A stretch of DNA of 29,796 nucleotides. Source: CAYXGZ01 sp964464755. Its GTDB lineage: Bacteria; Planctomycetota; MHYJ01; JACPRB01. Under the pieces are notes generated by a model. That model did no database searches, was not told the origin of the DNA, and saw only the letters and a program-made list of their open reading frames with translations. Shown here piece after piece: positions 1-7,343 of the stretch (its first letter is position 1; each line of letters opens with the position of its first letter). The translations under genes were made by a program, and so were the position numbers. The stretch lies in contig CAYXGZ010000045.1 of NCBI GenBank assembly GCA_964464755.1, positions 1 to 29,796 on the forward strand, written 5' to 3'.

Positions 1-2
1 GC

Positions 3-446
3 GGCATCGCGAAGGACGGCGCGAAGATGGTCCAGGCCGTCGCCACGGCCCAGGTCCCGCGCATCACGGTGCTCATCGGCGCCTCGCACGGCGCCGGCAA
101 CTACGCGATGTGCGGCCGCGGCTACCTCCCCCGCTTCCTCTTCGCCTGGCCCAACTCGCGCACCAGCGTGATGGGCGCCGAGCAGGCCGCCAGCGTGCTC
201 GTCCAGGTGAAGCGCGACCAGGTCGCCCGCGACGGGAAGACGCTCAGCGAGGAGGAGGCCCGCAAGATCGCCGGCCCGGTCCTCGAGAAGTACGAGCGCG
301 AGGGCGACCCCTACTACGGATCGGCGCTGCTCTGGGACGACGGGCTCCTCGACCCGGCCCGCACGCGCCAGGCCGTCGGCCTCGCCCTCTCCGCCTGCCT
401 CAACGCGCCCATCCCGGGGCCGCGGGCCCCGGTCTTCCGCTTCTAG
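3..446 (+). CDS. mccB: 3-methylcrotonyl-CoA carboxylase beta (carboxyltransferase) subunit, C-terminal part
   Basis: The gene enters from beyond the left edge; the first complete codon is at 3 and the stop TAG is 444-446. It is the C-terminal third of a biotin-dependent acyl-CoA carboxyltransferase, which moves carboxyl from biotin to 3-methylcrotonyl-CoA in leucine breakdown. Seen: GASHGAGNYAMCGRGY, then FAWPNSRTSVMGAEQAASVL, and a C-terminal DPYYGSALLWDDGLLDPARTR stretch, all typical of this family and especially of MCC rather than propionyl- or acetyl-CoA carboxylase. The next genes (methylglutaconyl-CoA hydratase, biotin carboxylase, biotin carrier, HMG-CoA lyase) are the other steps and subunits of the same route, which supports the substrate. 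Geranyl-CoA carboxylase is a less likely alternative. Confidence 0.93.
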   Translation, partial: GIAKDGAKMVQAVATAQVPRITVLIGASHGAGNYAMCGRGYLPRFLFAWPNSRTSVMGAEQAASVLVQVKRDQVARDGKTLSEEEARKIAGPVLEKYEREGDPYYGSALLWDDGLLDPARTRQAVGLALSACLNAPIPGPRAPVFRF

Positions 447-454
447 GGAGAGCC

Positions 455-1237
455 ATGGACACCACGACGATCAAGGTCACCCGCGACGGCGCCGTCGCGC
501 GCGTCGCCCTCGACCGGCCCGACGTCCGCAACGCCTTCGACGACACCCTCATCGCCGAGCTCACCGACGCCTTCGGGCGGCTCGGCGCCGACGACTCGGT
601 CCGCGTGATCGTCCTCACGGGAACCGGCCCGATCTTCTGCGCGGGCGCCGACGTCAACTGGATGAAGCGCTCGATCACGTACACGGAGGCGCAGAACAAG
701 GCGGACGCCGTCCGCATGTCCATGATGTTCCGCGCCATCGACGAGTGCCCCAAGCCCGTGATCGGCCGCATCAACGGCGACTCCTTCGGCGGCGGCATGG
801 GCCTGATGTCCTGCTGCGACATCGTGGTCGCGGTCGAGGGCATCAAGTGCACCTTCTCCGAGGTGAAGCTCGGCATCGTCCCCGCCGTGATCTCCGCCTA
901 CGTCGCCCCGAAGATCGGCCACTCGGCCGCCCGCCGGTACTTCCTGACCGCCGAGGTCTTCCCGCCCGAGGAGGCCCGCCGCATGGGCCTCGTCCACGAG
1001 ATCGTGAAGGCCGACCAGCTCGACGCCAAGGTCGCCGAGCTCGCCGCCGTGCTCCAGAAGAACGGACCCCGGGCCGTCGCCATCGCGAAGGCCCTGGTCC
1101 CCGAGGTGCTCGGGCGCTCCCGGCCCGCGGCCGTCGAGTACACGACCTCGCTGATCTCGAGGGTCCGGACCTCCCCCGAGGGCCAGGAAGGCCTGACCGC
1201 GTTCCTGGAGAAGCGGAAGCCGTCGTGGCTGCGCTGA
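455..1237 (+). CDS. liuC: Methylglutaconyl-CoA hydratase (crotonase family)
   Basis: A 260-aa crotonase-fold enzyme, predicted to hydrate 3-methylglutaconyl-CoA to HMG-CoA, the step between MCC and HMG-CoA lyase. The ATG at 455 is chosen because GGGAG lies just upstream and the encoded N-terminus (IKVTRDGAVARVALDRPDVRNAF) is where crotonases begin. Seen: oxyanion-hole segments FCAGAD (residues 61-66) and SFGGGMG (110-116), and SEVKLGIVPAVIS with E136 as the likely catalytic acid; LGxxPAVIS and the later AARRYFLTAE are typical of the LiuC subgroup. It starts 8 nt after mccB and its last 13 nt overlap the next gene. The subfamily comes from motifs and context; a generic enoyl-CoA hydratase is the alternative. 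Confidence 0.9.
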   Translation: MDTTTIKVTRDGAVARVALDRPDVRNAFDDTLIAELTDAFGRLGADDSVRVIVLTGTGPIFCAGADVNWMKRSITYTEAQNKADAVRMSMMFRAIDECPKPVIGRINGDSFGGGMGLMSCCDIVVAVEGIKCTFSEVKLGIVPAVISAYVAPKIGHSAARRYFLTAEVFPPEEARRMGLVHEIVKADQLDAKVAELAAVLQKNGPRAVAIAKALVPEVLGRSRPAAVEYTTSLISRVRTSPEGQEGLTAFLEKRKPSWLR

Positions 1238-2691
1238 GCTCCCGGGTCTCCAAGGTCCTCGTCGCCAACCGCGGGGAGATCGCGGTGCGCATCGGCCGCA
1301 CCCTGCGCGAGCTGGGCATCCCCTGGGTCGCCGTCCACTCGGATCCGGACAAGGAGGCCCTGCACGTCCGCACCGCCGACGCGGCGGTCTCGCTGGGCGG
1401 CGAGCGCGCCTCCGAGAGCTACCTCGACCCCGCGAAGCTCCTCGCGGCCGCCAAGGCGACCGGCTGCGACGCGGTCCACCCCGGCTACGGGTTCCTCTCC
1501 CAGGACGCCGCCTTCGTGCGGGCCTGCGAGGCCGCGGGCCTCTGCTTCCTCGGCCCCGACGCGTCCGCGATGGAGGCCCTCGGCAACAAGCGGGCCTCCC
1601 GGGCGCTCGCCGAGAAGCTCGGCGTGCCCGTCGTCCTCGGGCGCCGCGACGTCGAGACCCCGGAGCACGCCTCCGCCGTCGCGATCGAGCTCGGGTTCCC
1701 CGTGCTCCTGAAGGCGGCCGCGGGCGGAGGCGGGCGCGGCATGCGGCGCGTCGACCGCGCGGCCGACCTGGCCGAGGCCTGGCACGCCGCCCGGCGGGAG
1801 GCCAAGGCCGCGTTCGGCGACGACGCGATGATCGTCGAGAAGCTCGTCGCCCCCGCGCGCCACGTCGAGGTCCAGGTGCTCGGCGACGGGAAGGCGGCCG
1901 TCGCGCTCGGCGAGCGCGAGTGCAGCCTCCAGCGCCGCTACCAGAAGATCGTCGAGGAGTCCCCCTCGGTCGCCGTCGACACCGCGCTGCGCGCCGCGCT
2001 CTTCGCCGCCGCCGTCAAGCTCTCGGTCGCGGTGGGATACCGGAGCGCGGGCACCGTCGAATTCCTCGTCGGTCCCGACGGGAAGTTCCACTTCCTCGAG
2101 ATGAACACGCGCATCCAGGTCGAGCACCCGGTGACGGAGCTGCGCTCGGGCCTGGACCTCGTCCGCGCGCAGGTGGAGATCGCCCGGGGCGGGCCCCTCC
2201 CCGCCGCGCCGGTCCCCACGGGCCATTCCATCGAGGTCCGCCTCAACGCGGAGGACCCCGGGGCGGGTTTCCTCCCGGGCGCCGGGAAGATCCTGAGGCT
2301 CCGCTGGCCGCAGCGTCCCGGCCTGCGCATCGACTCGGGCGTCCGCGAGGGCGACGTCGTGTCCCCGCACTACGACTCGCTGCTCGCCAAGCTCATCGTC
2401 CACGCGCCCGACCGCGAGCAGGCCCGGCGCCGTCTTCTCGAGGTGCTCCGCGAGCTGGTGCTGCTCGGCGTCCCCACGAACCAGTCCTTCCTGATCGACC
2501 TGCTCTCGTCCGAGGATTTCTCCCGGGGCCGGACCTACACCTCGACCATCGAGGACCAGCCCTGGAAGGAGCCCGAGCCGCCCGCCGCCTCGATGCAGGC
2601 CGCGGCCCTCGCCGCCCGGGGCTCGGCCCCCGCGGGCGAGGCCTCCCCCTCCCCCTGGCGCACGCTCGGCGGCTGGAGGATCGACGCGTGA
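1225..2691 (+). CDS. mccA: Biotin carboxylase subunit of 3-methylcrotonyl-CoA carboxylase
   Basis: A 488-aa ATP-grasp biotin carboxylase, which carboxylates carrier-bound biotin using ATP and bicarbonate. A GTG start at 1225, overlapping the previous stop, puts VSKVLVANRGEIAVRIGRT at the N-terminus as usual. Seen: glycine-rich loop KAAAGGGGRGM (from K163), ECSLQRRYQK (E232-K241), and EMNTRIQVEHP (292-302), which holds metal-binding and catalytic residues. MCC alpha subunits normally continue through a linker domain to a biotin carrier domain in one chain of about 650-670 aa. Here the chain stops right after SPWRTLGGWRI, a sequence that normally opens the linker domain, and the rest is in the next gene. 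The end is coupled to that gene through GTGA. Confidence 0.93.
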   Translation: MAALSSRVSKVLVANRGEIAVRIGRTLRELGIPWVAVHSDPDKEALHVRTADAAVSLGGERASESYLDPAKLLAAAKATGCDAVHPGYGFLSQDAAFVRACEAAGLCFLGPDASAMEALGNKRASRALAEKLGVPVVLGRRDVETPEHASAVAIELGFPVLLKAAAGGGGRGMRRVDRAADLAEAWHAARREAKAAFGDDAMIVEKLVAPARHVEVQVLGDGKAAVALGERECSLQRRYQKIVEESPSVAVDTALRAALFAAAVKLSVAVGYRSAGTVEFLVGPDGKFHFLEMNTRIQVEHPVTELRSGLDLVRAQVEIARGGPLPAAPVPTGHSIEVRLNAEDPGAGFLPGAGKILRLRWPQRPGLRIDSGVREGDVVSPHYDSLLAKLIVHAPDREQARRRLLEVLRELVLLGVPTNQSFLIDLLSSEDFSRGRTYTSTIEDQPWKEPEPPAASMQAAALAARGSAPAGEASPSPWRTLGGWRIDA

Positions 2692-3095
2692 GCGCCTACC
2701 GGCTCCGCTGGCGCGGCCGCTCCCTCGCGGGCGAGCTCCCACCGGGGGCGATCGCCGATCCCCGGGTCGAGGCGATCCGCGACGGCAACCTCGTCTGGGT
2801 GAGCTTCGAGGGCCGGACCGCCTGCTTCGAGATCGACCGCCGCGCCGCGCTCGCGGGCGCCGCGACCTCCGTCGACCCCGAGGTCCGGGCGCCGATGACC
2901 GGCCGCGTCCTCTCCGTCCGCGTGAAGCCCGGCGACGCCGTGAAATCCGGCGACATCCTCGCCGTGCTCGAGGCGATGAAGATGGAGTACCGCCTGGCCG
3001 CGCCCTCGGCCGGCAAGGTCGCCTCGGTCAACTGCAAGGACGGCGAGCAGGTGGACCTGGGCCGGGTGCTCGTGGTGCTGGACCCCGCCCCGTGA
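2688..3095 (+). CDS. Biotin carboxyl carrier protein, detached C-terminal part of the MCC alpha subunit
   Basis: A 135-aa protein carrying biotin between the carboxylase and the carboxyltransferase. Residues 1 to about 60 resemble the end of the alpha-subunit linker (BT) domain, and 62-135 are a biotinyl domain with EAMKM; K98 is the predicted biotinylated lysine. The GTG start at 2688 overlaps the upstream TGA as GTGA, with GGAGG at 2675-2679 giving 8 nt spacing, so it should be efficiently re-initiated. The reading frame is -1 relative to the biotin carboxylase. I see no obvious slippery heptamer at the junction, so two coupled polypeptides are more likely than a frameshifted fusion, but the split inside a normally continuous domain is unusual. 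Confidence 0.9.
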   Translation: MSAYRLRWRGRSLAGELPPGAIADPRVEAIRDGNLVWVSFEGRTACFEIDRRAALAGAATSVDPEVRAPMTGRVLSVRVKPGDAVKSGDILAVLEAMKMEYRLAAPSAGKVASVNCKDGEQVDLGRVLVVLDPAP

Positions 3096-3937
3096 TCCGG
3101 ATCGTCGAGGTCGGGCCCCGCGACGGGCTGCAGAACGAGTCCGCGATCGTCCCCACCGGGGCGAAGGTCGCCTTCATCGACGCGCTCTCGCGGAGCGGGC
3201 TGAAGGAGATCGAGGCCGGCGCCTTCGTGTCCCCCAAGTGGATCCCGCAGCTGGCCGACTCCGACGAGGTCTTCCGCCGCATCCGGCGCGAACCGGGCGT
3301 GACGTACTCGGCCCTCGTCCCCAACGAGCAGGGCCTGGCCCGCGCGCTCGCCGCCAAGGTCGACCGGATCGCGGTCTTCACGGCGGCGAGCGAGACCTTC
3401 AACCGGAAGAACATCAACGCCTCGATCGCCGAGTCCATCGACCGCTTCGTCCCCGTCCTCGCGAAGGCGGCCGCGGAGAAGCTCCCGGTCCGCGGCTACG
3501 TGTCCACGGCGTTCTGGTGCCCCTACGAGGGCCGCATCGCGCCGGCCAGGGTCGCGGAGGTCTCGCGACGGCTCTTCGACCTGGGCGTCGCGGAGGTGTC
3601 GATCGGCGACACGATCGGCAAGGCCTCGCCGGACGAGGTGAACGCGCTGCTCGACGCGCTCCTGCCCGTCGCGCCGGCGGAGCGCTACGCGATGCACTTC
3701 CACGACACCTTCGGACGGGCCGTGGCGAACTGCCTCGCCTCGGCGGCCCGGGGGATCCGGATCTTCGACTCCAGCGCGGGCGGCATCGGCGGCTGCCCGT
3801 ACGCGCCCGGCGCCTCCGGCAACGTCAGCACGCAGGCCCTGGTCGGGGCCTTCCCCGATTGCGGCGTGGACCGCGCGGCGCTCGACGCCGCGGCCTCGGC
3901 CCTGCCCTTCCGGCCCGGCTCCCGGGGGCCGCGGTGA
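3092..3937 (+). CDS. liuE: Hydroxymethylglutaryl-CoA lyase
   Basis: A 281-aa TIM-barrel lyase of the HMGL-like family that cleaves HMG-CoA to acetyl-CoA and acetoacetate, the last step of leucine catabolism. Seen: VEVGPRDGLQNES at the N-terminus with R10 and D11 (catalytic and metal residues), HFH at 202-204 (metal ligands), and the family signature AGGIGGCPYAPGASGN with catalytic C235. The length is slightly short of the usual ~300 aa because the C-terminus ends soon after the barrel. The GTG start overlaps the preceding stop as GTGA, and the gene ends in another GTGA overlap with the next one. Confidence 0.95.
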   Translation: MIRIVEVGPRDGLQNESAIVPTGAKVAFIDALSRSGLKEIEAGAFVSPKWIPQLADSDEVFRRIRREPGVTYSALVPNEQGLARALAAKVDRIAVFTAASETFNRKNINASIAESIDRFVPVLAKAAAEKLPVRGYVSTAFWCPYEGRIAPARVAEVSRRLFDLGVAEVSIGDTIGKASPDEVNALLDALLPVAPAERYAMHFHDTFGRAVANCLASAARGIRIFDSSAGGIGGCPYAPGASGNVSTQALVGAFPDCGVDRAALDAAASALPFRPGSRGPR

Positions 3938-4419
3938 GTTCGCCCTGCGCCGGCTGCGGCGCCCCGGTCGAGGGCCAGGTCTGCCACTACTGCGGACGGC
4001 TGCTGGATCCCGCGGCCGCCCCCGCCGCCCAGGGGAGCGCGCTCGACGAATTTCACCGGGCCGTGGCCGCCGCCCCGCCCGAGGCCGGGATCGCGCTGCT
4101 CCAGAACGGGTTCCTGCCCGACGACCCGGCCGTGCTCCGCGAGGCCGGCCTCCGCTGCATCCCGCTCTTCAACGCCCACGAGAGCCGCCAGGACCGCCTC
4201 GGGCCCGCGGCCGTCCGCCGGCTCCGCGCCGTGGCGGCGAAGCTCCGGATCCAGGGCGCCCCGGAATCGCTCCGCGCCGCCGCCGAGTTCGACCGGGAGA
4301 TCGCGCGCTACAAGCGCGCCGGGGCGTTGAACCTCGCCGTGGGATTCGCGATCCTCGGCGCGCTGGCGGCCAGCCTGGTCTGGGCCGCCCGCCGGTTCTT
4401 CGGGGGCGGCCCGCCGTGA
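3934..4419 (+). CDS. Zinc-ribbon protein with one C-terminal membrane segment, function unknown
   Basis: A 161-aa protein that I do not recognise as a named family. Residues 5-20 form a short zinc ribbon, CAGC followed by CHYC (C5, C8, C17, C20). A middle part (about 35-125) is predicted helical. One hydrophobic segment lies near residues 132-152, followed by RRFFGGG, so it is probably a tail-anchored protein with the ribbon in the cytoplasm. Both ends are GTGA overlaps, linking it to HMG-CoA lyase upstream and the Ser/Thr kinase downstream. The tight coupling to the kinase suggests a joint role, for example as substrate or membrane partner; this is inference only. Confidence 0.75.
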   Translation: MSSPCAGCGAPVEGQVCHYCGRLLDPAAAPAAQGSALDEFHRAVAAAPPEAGIALLQNGFLPDDPAVLREAGLRCIPLFNAHESRQDRLGPAAVRRLRAVAAKLRIQGAPESLRAAAEFDREIARYKRAGALNLAVGFAILGALAASLVWAARRFFGGGPP

Positions 4420-6227
4420 GCCGGACCCCGCCCGAGGAGCGGCCGACGACCAAGGTCCGCGTCCCCGGCGACCGCCTCGGCGAGTTCTACGAGATCGAGC
4501 GCCTGCTCCAGGGCGGCATGGGCCTGGTCTACTTCGTCCGCGACCGGCGCTTCGACCGCGGCCTCGTCCTCAAGGGCGTCCGCCCCGACGTCCGGCTCGA
4601 CGAGGAGTGCGTCGTCCGCTTCCTCCGCGAGGCCGAGCTCTGGCTCAACCTCCCGCCGCACGACCACGTCGTCGAGCTGATCACGCTCGACCGCATCGAC
4701 CGGGGCCTGCACATCCTCTCGGAGCGCGTCGACGGCGGGACGCTCGACGACTGGATCTCCGGCCTGCGGCCCGTCGGGGAGCGGCTGCGCCTCGCCCGCG
4801 AGATCGCCGACGGCATGGCCCACGTGCACGCGGCCGGCCTGCTGCACCGCGACCTCAAGCCGCCGAACATCTTCCTCACGGCGGACGGCCACGCGCGGGT
4901 CGGCGACTTCGGCCTCGCGAAGCCGCTCGCGGGCCCGGAGCGCGTCAAGGCGGCCGGCGGCCTCCGCTTCACGGAGCGGGGCGAGATCACGGTCCGCGGC
5001 ACCGTCGTCGGGACGCCGTCGTACATGGCCCCCGAGATGTGGTACGAGGGCTCCGTGCTCGGCCCGGCGGCCGACATCTACGCGTTCGGGGTCATCCTCT
5101 ACGAGATGTTCCTCGGCCGGCGGCCCTTCGAGGTCGACCCGGGCCTCGAGCCCCTCGCGCGCTACGAGGAACTCCGGACGCTGCACGCCTCGGCGAAGGC
5201 GGAGATCCCCGAGGACGGCCCCGTGCCGCCCGCCGTGCGCGAGCTCATCCTGCTCTGCCTCGCCAAGCAGCCCGCGTTCCGGCCCTCGGGCTTCCCGGAG
5301 GTCGCGGCCCGGCTCGACGCGATCCTCGGCGGACGGCCCGCCCCCGCCCCGCGGCCCGAGCGGCCGCCCGCGGAGCGCCGCTTCTACCGCGGCCTGGCCT
5401 GGAGCACCCTGGGCGACCTCCCCAAGGCCATCGAGGAATACAGCGCCGCGCTCCAGGCCGATCCGTCGCTGGCGGAAGCCTTGGTGAATCGGGGCCGCGA
5501 CTACCGCGACACCGGCCGCCTGCAGGAGGCCTACGACGACCTCAGCGCCGCCGTGCGGAAGCGGCCCGACTTCGCGCTCGCCTTCACCCACCGCGGCGCG
5601 ATCCTCCACGCCGCCGGAGACCTCGCGGGCGCGGAGCGCGACTACGCCGAGGCGCTGCGGCTGCGGCCCGACGACCCCGAGACGCTCCTCAACCGCTCGG
5701 CGCTGCGGCTCGCCCGCGGCGATTCCCGGGCCGCCGCCGAGGACCTGGACCGCCTGATCGCCGCCCGGCCCGACTACGCGCCGGCCTGGAACAACCGCGG
5801 CCTGCAGAGGCGGAAGTCCGGGGAGCTCGCGGCGGCCGTCGCGGACTTCGACCGGGCCCTCGACCTCGACCCCACCTACGCCACGGCCGCGTACAACCGG
5901 GCCTGCGCCCGGGCCGAGGGCGAGGACCTGGAGGGGGCCGTCGCGGACTTCACCCTCGCCATCGGCCTCGCGCCCCGCGACCTCCAGGCCTGGTACAACC
6001 GGGGCGCGACGCAGCTCGACCTCGAGCACTGGGACCACGCGAAGGCGGACTTCGAGTCCGCGCTCCGCCTCGACCCGGCCCACGCCCCCTCGCACCTCGG
6101 GCTCGGCATGAGCCTGCTGAACCTCGGGCTCAAGGGCTCGGCCGCGGCGTCGCTGGAGCGCTTCCTCGACCTGGCGCCCCGCCATCCCATGGCCGCGCAG
6201 GCCCGGGAGTGGCTCGCCGGGCTCTGA
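4416..6227 (+). CDS. Ser/Thr protein kinase with eight C-terminal TPR repeats
   Basis: A 603-aa Hanks-type kinase. The kinase domain spans roughly 20-300: a relaxed glycine loop QGGMGLVY (32-39), ATP-binding K53 in LVLKGV, the catalytic loop HRDLKPPN (H144-N151, with D146 as base), DFG at 164-166 and MAPE in the activation segment, so it should be active. From about residue 320 to the end there are eight consecutive 34-residue TPRs (AWNNRGL/AWYNRGA-type), probably for docking partners. There is no membrane segment, so it is cytosolic. It starts with GTG in a GTGA overlap and is the last gene of the leucine-degradation operon, which raises the possibility that it regulates that pathway. The stop lies in the palindrome TGATCA shared with the convergent gene. 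Confidence 0.93.
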   Translation: MSRTPPEERPTTKVRVPGDRLGEFYEIERLLQGGMGLVYFVRDRRFDRGLVLKGVRPDVRLDEECVVRFLREAELWLNLPPHDHVVELITLDRIDRGLHILSERVDGGTLDDWISGLRPVGERLRLAREIADGMAHVHAAGLLHRDLKPPNIFLTADGHARVGDFGLAKPLAGPERVKAAGGLRFTERGEITVRGTVVGTPSYMAPEMWYEGSVLGPAADIYAFGVILYEMFLGRRPFEVDPGLEPLARYEELRTLHASAKAEIPEDGPVPPAVRELILLCLAKQPAFRPSGFPEVAARLDAILGGRPAPAPRPERPPAERRFYRGLAWSTLGDLPKAIEEYSAALQADPSLAEALVNRGRDYRDTGRLQEAYDDLSAAVRKRPDFALAFTHRGAILHAAGDLAGAERDYAEALRLRPDDPETLLNRSALRLARGDSRAAAEDLDRLIAARPDYAPAWNNRGLQRRKSGELAAAVADFDRALDLDPTYATAAYNRACARAEGEDLEGAVADFTLAIGLAPRDLQAWYNRGATQLDLEHWDHAKADFESALRLDPAHAPSHLGLGMSLLNLGLKGSAAASLERFLDLAPRHPMAAQAREWLAGL

Positions 6228-7343
6228 TCAGCGCGCCAGGTTCGCCCTCCTCCGCTGGACGGCGAGGAGCCGGTCGGACAGGGCGAGCAGCGCGTCCTGG
6301 AGCCGGTACCGTTCCCGGTCGTCGATCTTCGCCGTGCAGAGCACCGCGTTGATCTCCTCGAAGCGCGCCTGCAGCACGTCGATCTCGGCGTCCGCCGCCC
6401 GGAGCAGCGACGGCCGGCGGTCGACGGGGGCCGGCGCGGCCGGCGCGGCCGCGGCCTCCCGGGCGGAGGCGAAGAGCGAATCGTCCAGCGTCGCGGTCAG
6501 CCCGGACTCCTCGGTGAACGGGTTGCCCGAGAGGTAGCTCGACTGGACCTCGGTCAGCCGCGGGAGCTCCCGCCGCTTCGCGAAGTCGCCGTAGACCGCC
6601 TGGAGGTGCGCGAAGCCCTGCTGCAGCGCCATGGCGCAAGTGGGGCCGTGGGCGTGCTTCTTCCCCCGGTACGTCGCCGTCCCGCACCACTTCACCGACG
6701 GGGCCCGGCCGGCGGAGGGCGTGAATCCGATCCGCGCCGCGTGCGAGCGGTGCATGCCCGCCGAGTAGTCCCGGGCCAGCTGGCCGGCGCGCTCGGACAG
6801 CCGCCTCGCCAGATTCCGGGGGTTCTTGCGCAGCGCCGTCGCGGTCTTGGCGATCTCGAGGAAGAGCTCGGGGCAGTGGTAGCCCGCCGCGTACGTGAAG
6901 ACGCGGCCGTCGGGCTCGAGGAAGAACGTGCAGATGTTGCGCGTCGGGTAGGACTCGAACGAGGAGCCGAAGATCCACTCCTCGGTCCGGTACTCCTTCG
7001 ACTGGGGGGTCTTGTCGAATCCGGGCCCGCGGTTGAACCACGCGCAGACGAAGTTGTCGGAGAGGTAGGCGGCGACCCCGGGATCCGAGAACGTCACGGT
7101 TCTCATGAGGTCCCCGGCCGCTCAGGTCCCCTCCTTGTCGAGGTTCCCCACGAGCTGGAACAGCAGGACCGGCTTGTTCTCGCGGTCGGCCTTGAGGCAG
7201 GCCTCCTTCAGGGACCGCTCCCAGCGGGTCCCCTTCCCGTAGCCCTCCCAGGGCTTGGCGTTCGAGCTGTCTCAGGTGCCGGCCCCGGAGGCCTGGGCGT
7301 GCGCCGTCGCGGCCATGAACAGGACGAGGGCGAGGATCCTCAT
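6228..7343 (-). CDS. Exported thioredoxin-fold selenoprotein with two predicted selenocysteines (U24, U74)
   Basis: Read from ATG 7343 to TGA 6230-6228 the frame is 371 codons, interrupted only by TGA at 7274-7272 and 7124-7122; there is no TAA or TAG. The ATG has GGAGG four bases upstream and starts a signal peptide (hydrophobic 3-13, then AHAQA before S19). Residues 57-100 (KPVLLFQLVG ... TFSDPGVAAYLSDNFVC) align without gaps to DUF255/thioredoxin-like proteins, in which T-C-H-W-C precedes FEDPEVA. U74 replaces the first Cys of CxxC and G77 the second. U24 would sit about six residues from the mature N-terminus. Other Cys include C49 and C100. A further strand (NICTFFLEPDGRVFTYAAGY) fits the fold. 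All 77 sense codons before M80 end in G or C, arguing against a pseudogene. TGA ends many neighbouring genes, so it is not globally reassigned. A shorter gene from ATG 7106 lacks a ribosome binding site and loses half the fold. The physiological substrate is unknown. Confidence 0.85.
7087..7104 (-). promoter_or_regulatory. Predicted bacterial SECIS element 2
   Basis: On the minus strand GAGAAC (7104-7099), loop CGTGAC (7098-7093) and GTTCTC (7092-7087) make a perfect 6-bp stem with a 6-nt loop; a U-G pair can extend it by one. G is at loop position 2 and the loop begins 23 nt after the TGA, inside the known 16-37 nt range. Flanking CCGGGGA and TCCCGG can pair with one bulge to lengthen the lower stem. 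The 5' arm begins with the G of the ATG (7106-7104) that a conventional gene call would choose as the start. Confidence 0.78.
7122..7124 (-). other. In-frame TGA, predicted selenocysteine codon 2 (U74)
   Basis: The context is G-T-U-A-A-G, in the position of the thioredoxin-fold CxxC motif (first Cys replaced by U, second by Gly). The preceding ACC-TGA is the same dinucleotide codon context as at U24. A perfect 6-bp hairpin starts 17 nt downstream. Confidence 0.8.
7241..7255 (-). promoter_or_regulatory. Predicted bacterial SECIS element 1
   Basis: On the minus strand AGCCC (7255-7251), loop TGGGA (7250-7246) and GGGCT (7245-7241) form a perfect 5-bp stem with a 5-nt loop. The stem begins 16 nt and the loop 21 nt after the TGA. 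The loop has G at position 2. Known bacterial SECIS elements are 3-14 nt loops with a G in the first two positions, 16-37 nt after the UGA, so every criterion is met. It would bind SelB with Sec-tRNA. Confidence 0.75.
7272..7274 (-). other. In-frame TGA, predicted selenocysteine codon 1 (U24)
   Basis: The codon before is ACC (Thr) and the one after GAC (Asp). It lies six codons after the predicted signal-peptide cleavage site. A hairpin fitting the bacterial SECIS consensus starts 16 nt downstream. Confidence 0.78.

Noticed and set aside
2670..2695. Programmed -1 frameshift fusing biotin carboxylase to the biotin carrier
   Set aside because: The frame relation would allow it, but I see no slippery heptamer, and a well-placed GGAGG with a GTG start makes re-initiation simpler.
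6228..7106. Short thioredoxin-like gene starting at ATG 7106
   Set aside because: No ribosome binding site lies before this ATG, the protein would lack the first strand, signal peptide and active site, and the start sits inside the SECIS 2 stem. The longer frame from 7343 explains all of this.
7107..7343. Pseudogene or sequencing-error explanation for the two in-frame TGA codons
   Set aside because: Decay should also produce TAA/TAG, frameshifts or loss of codon bias, and none is present; both interruptions are TGA, each with a hairpin at the right distance. Not excluded without raw reads, but much less likely.
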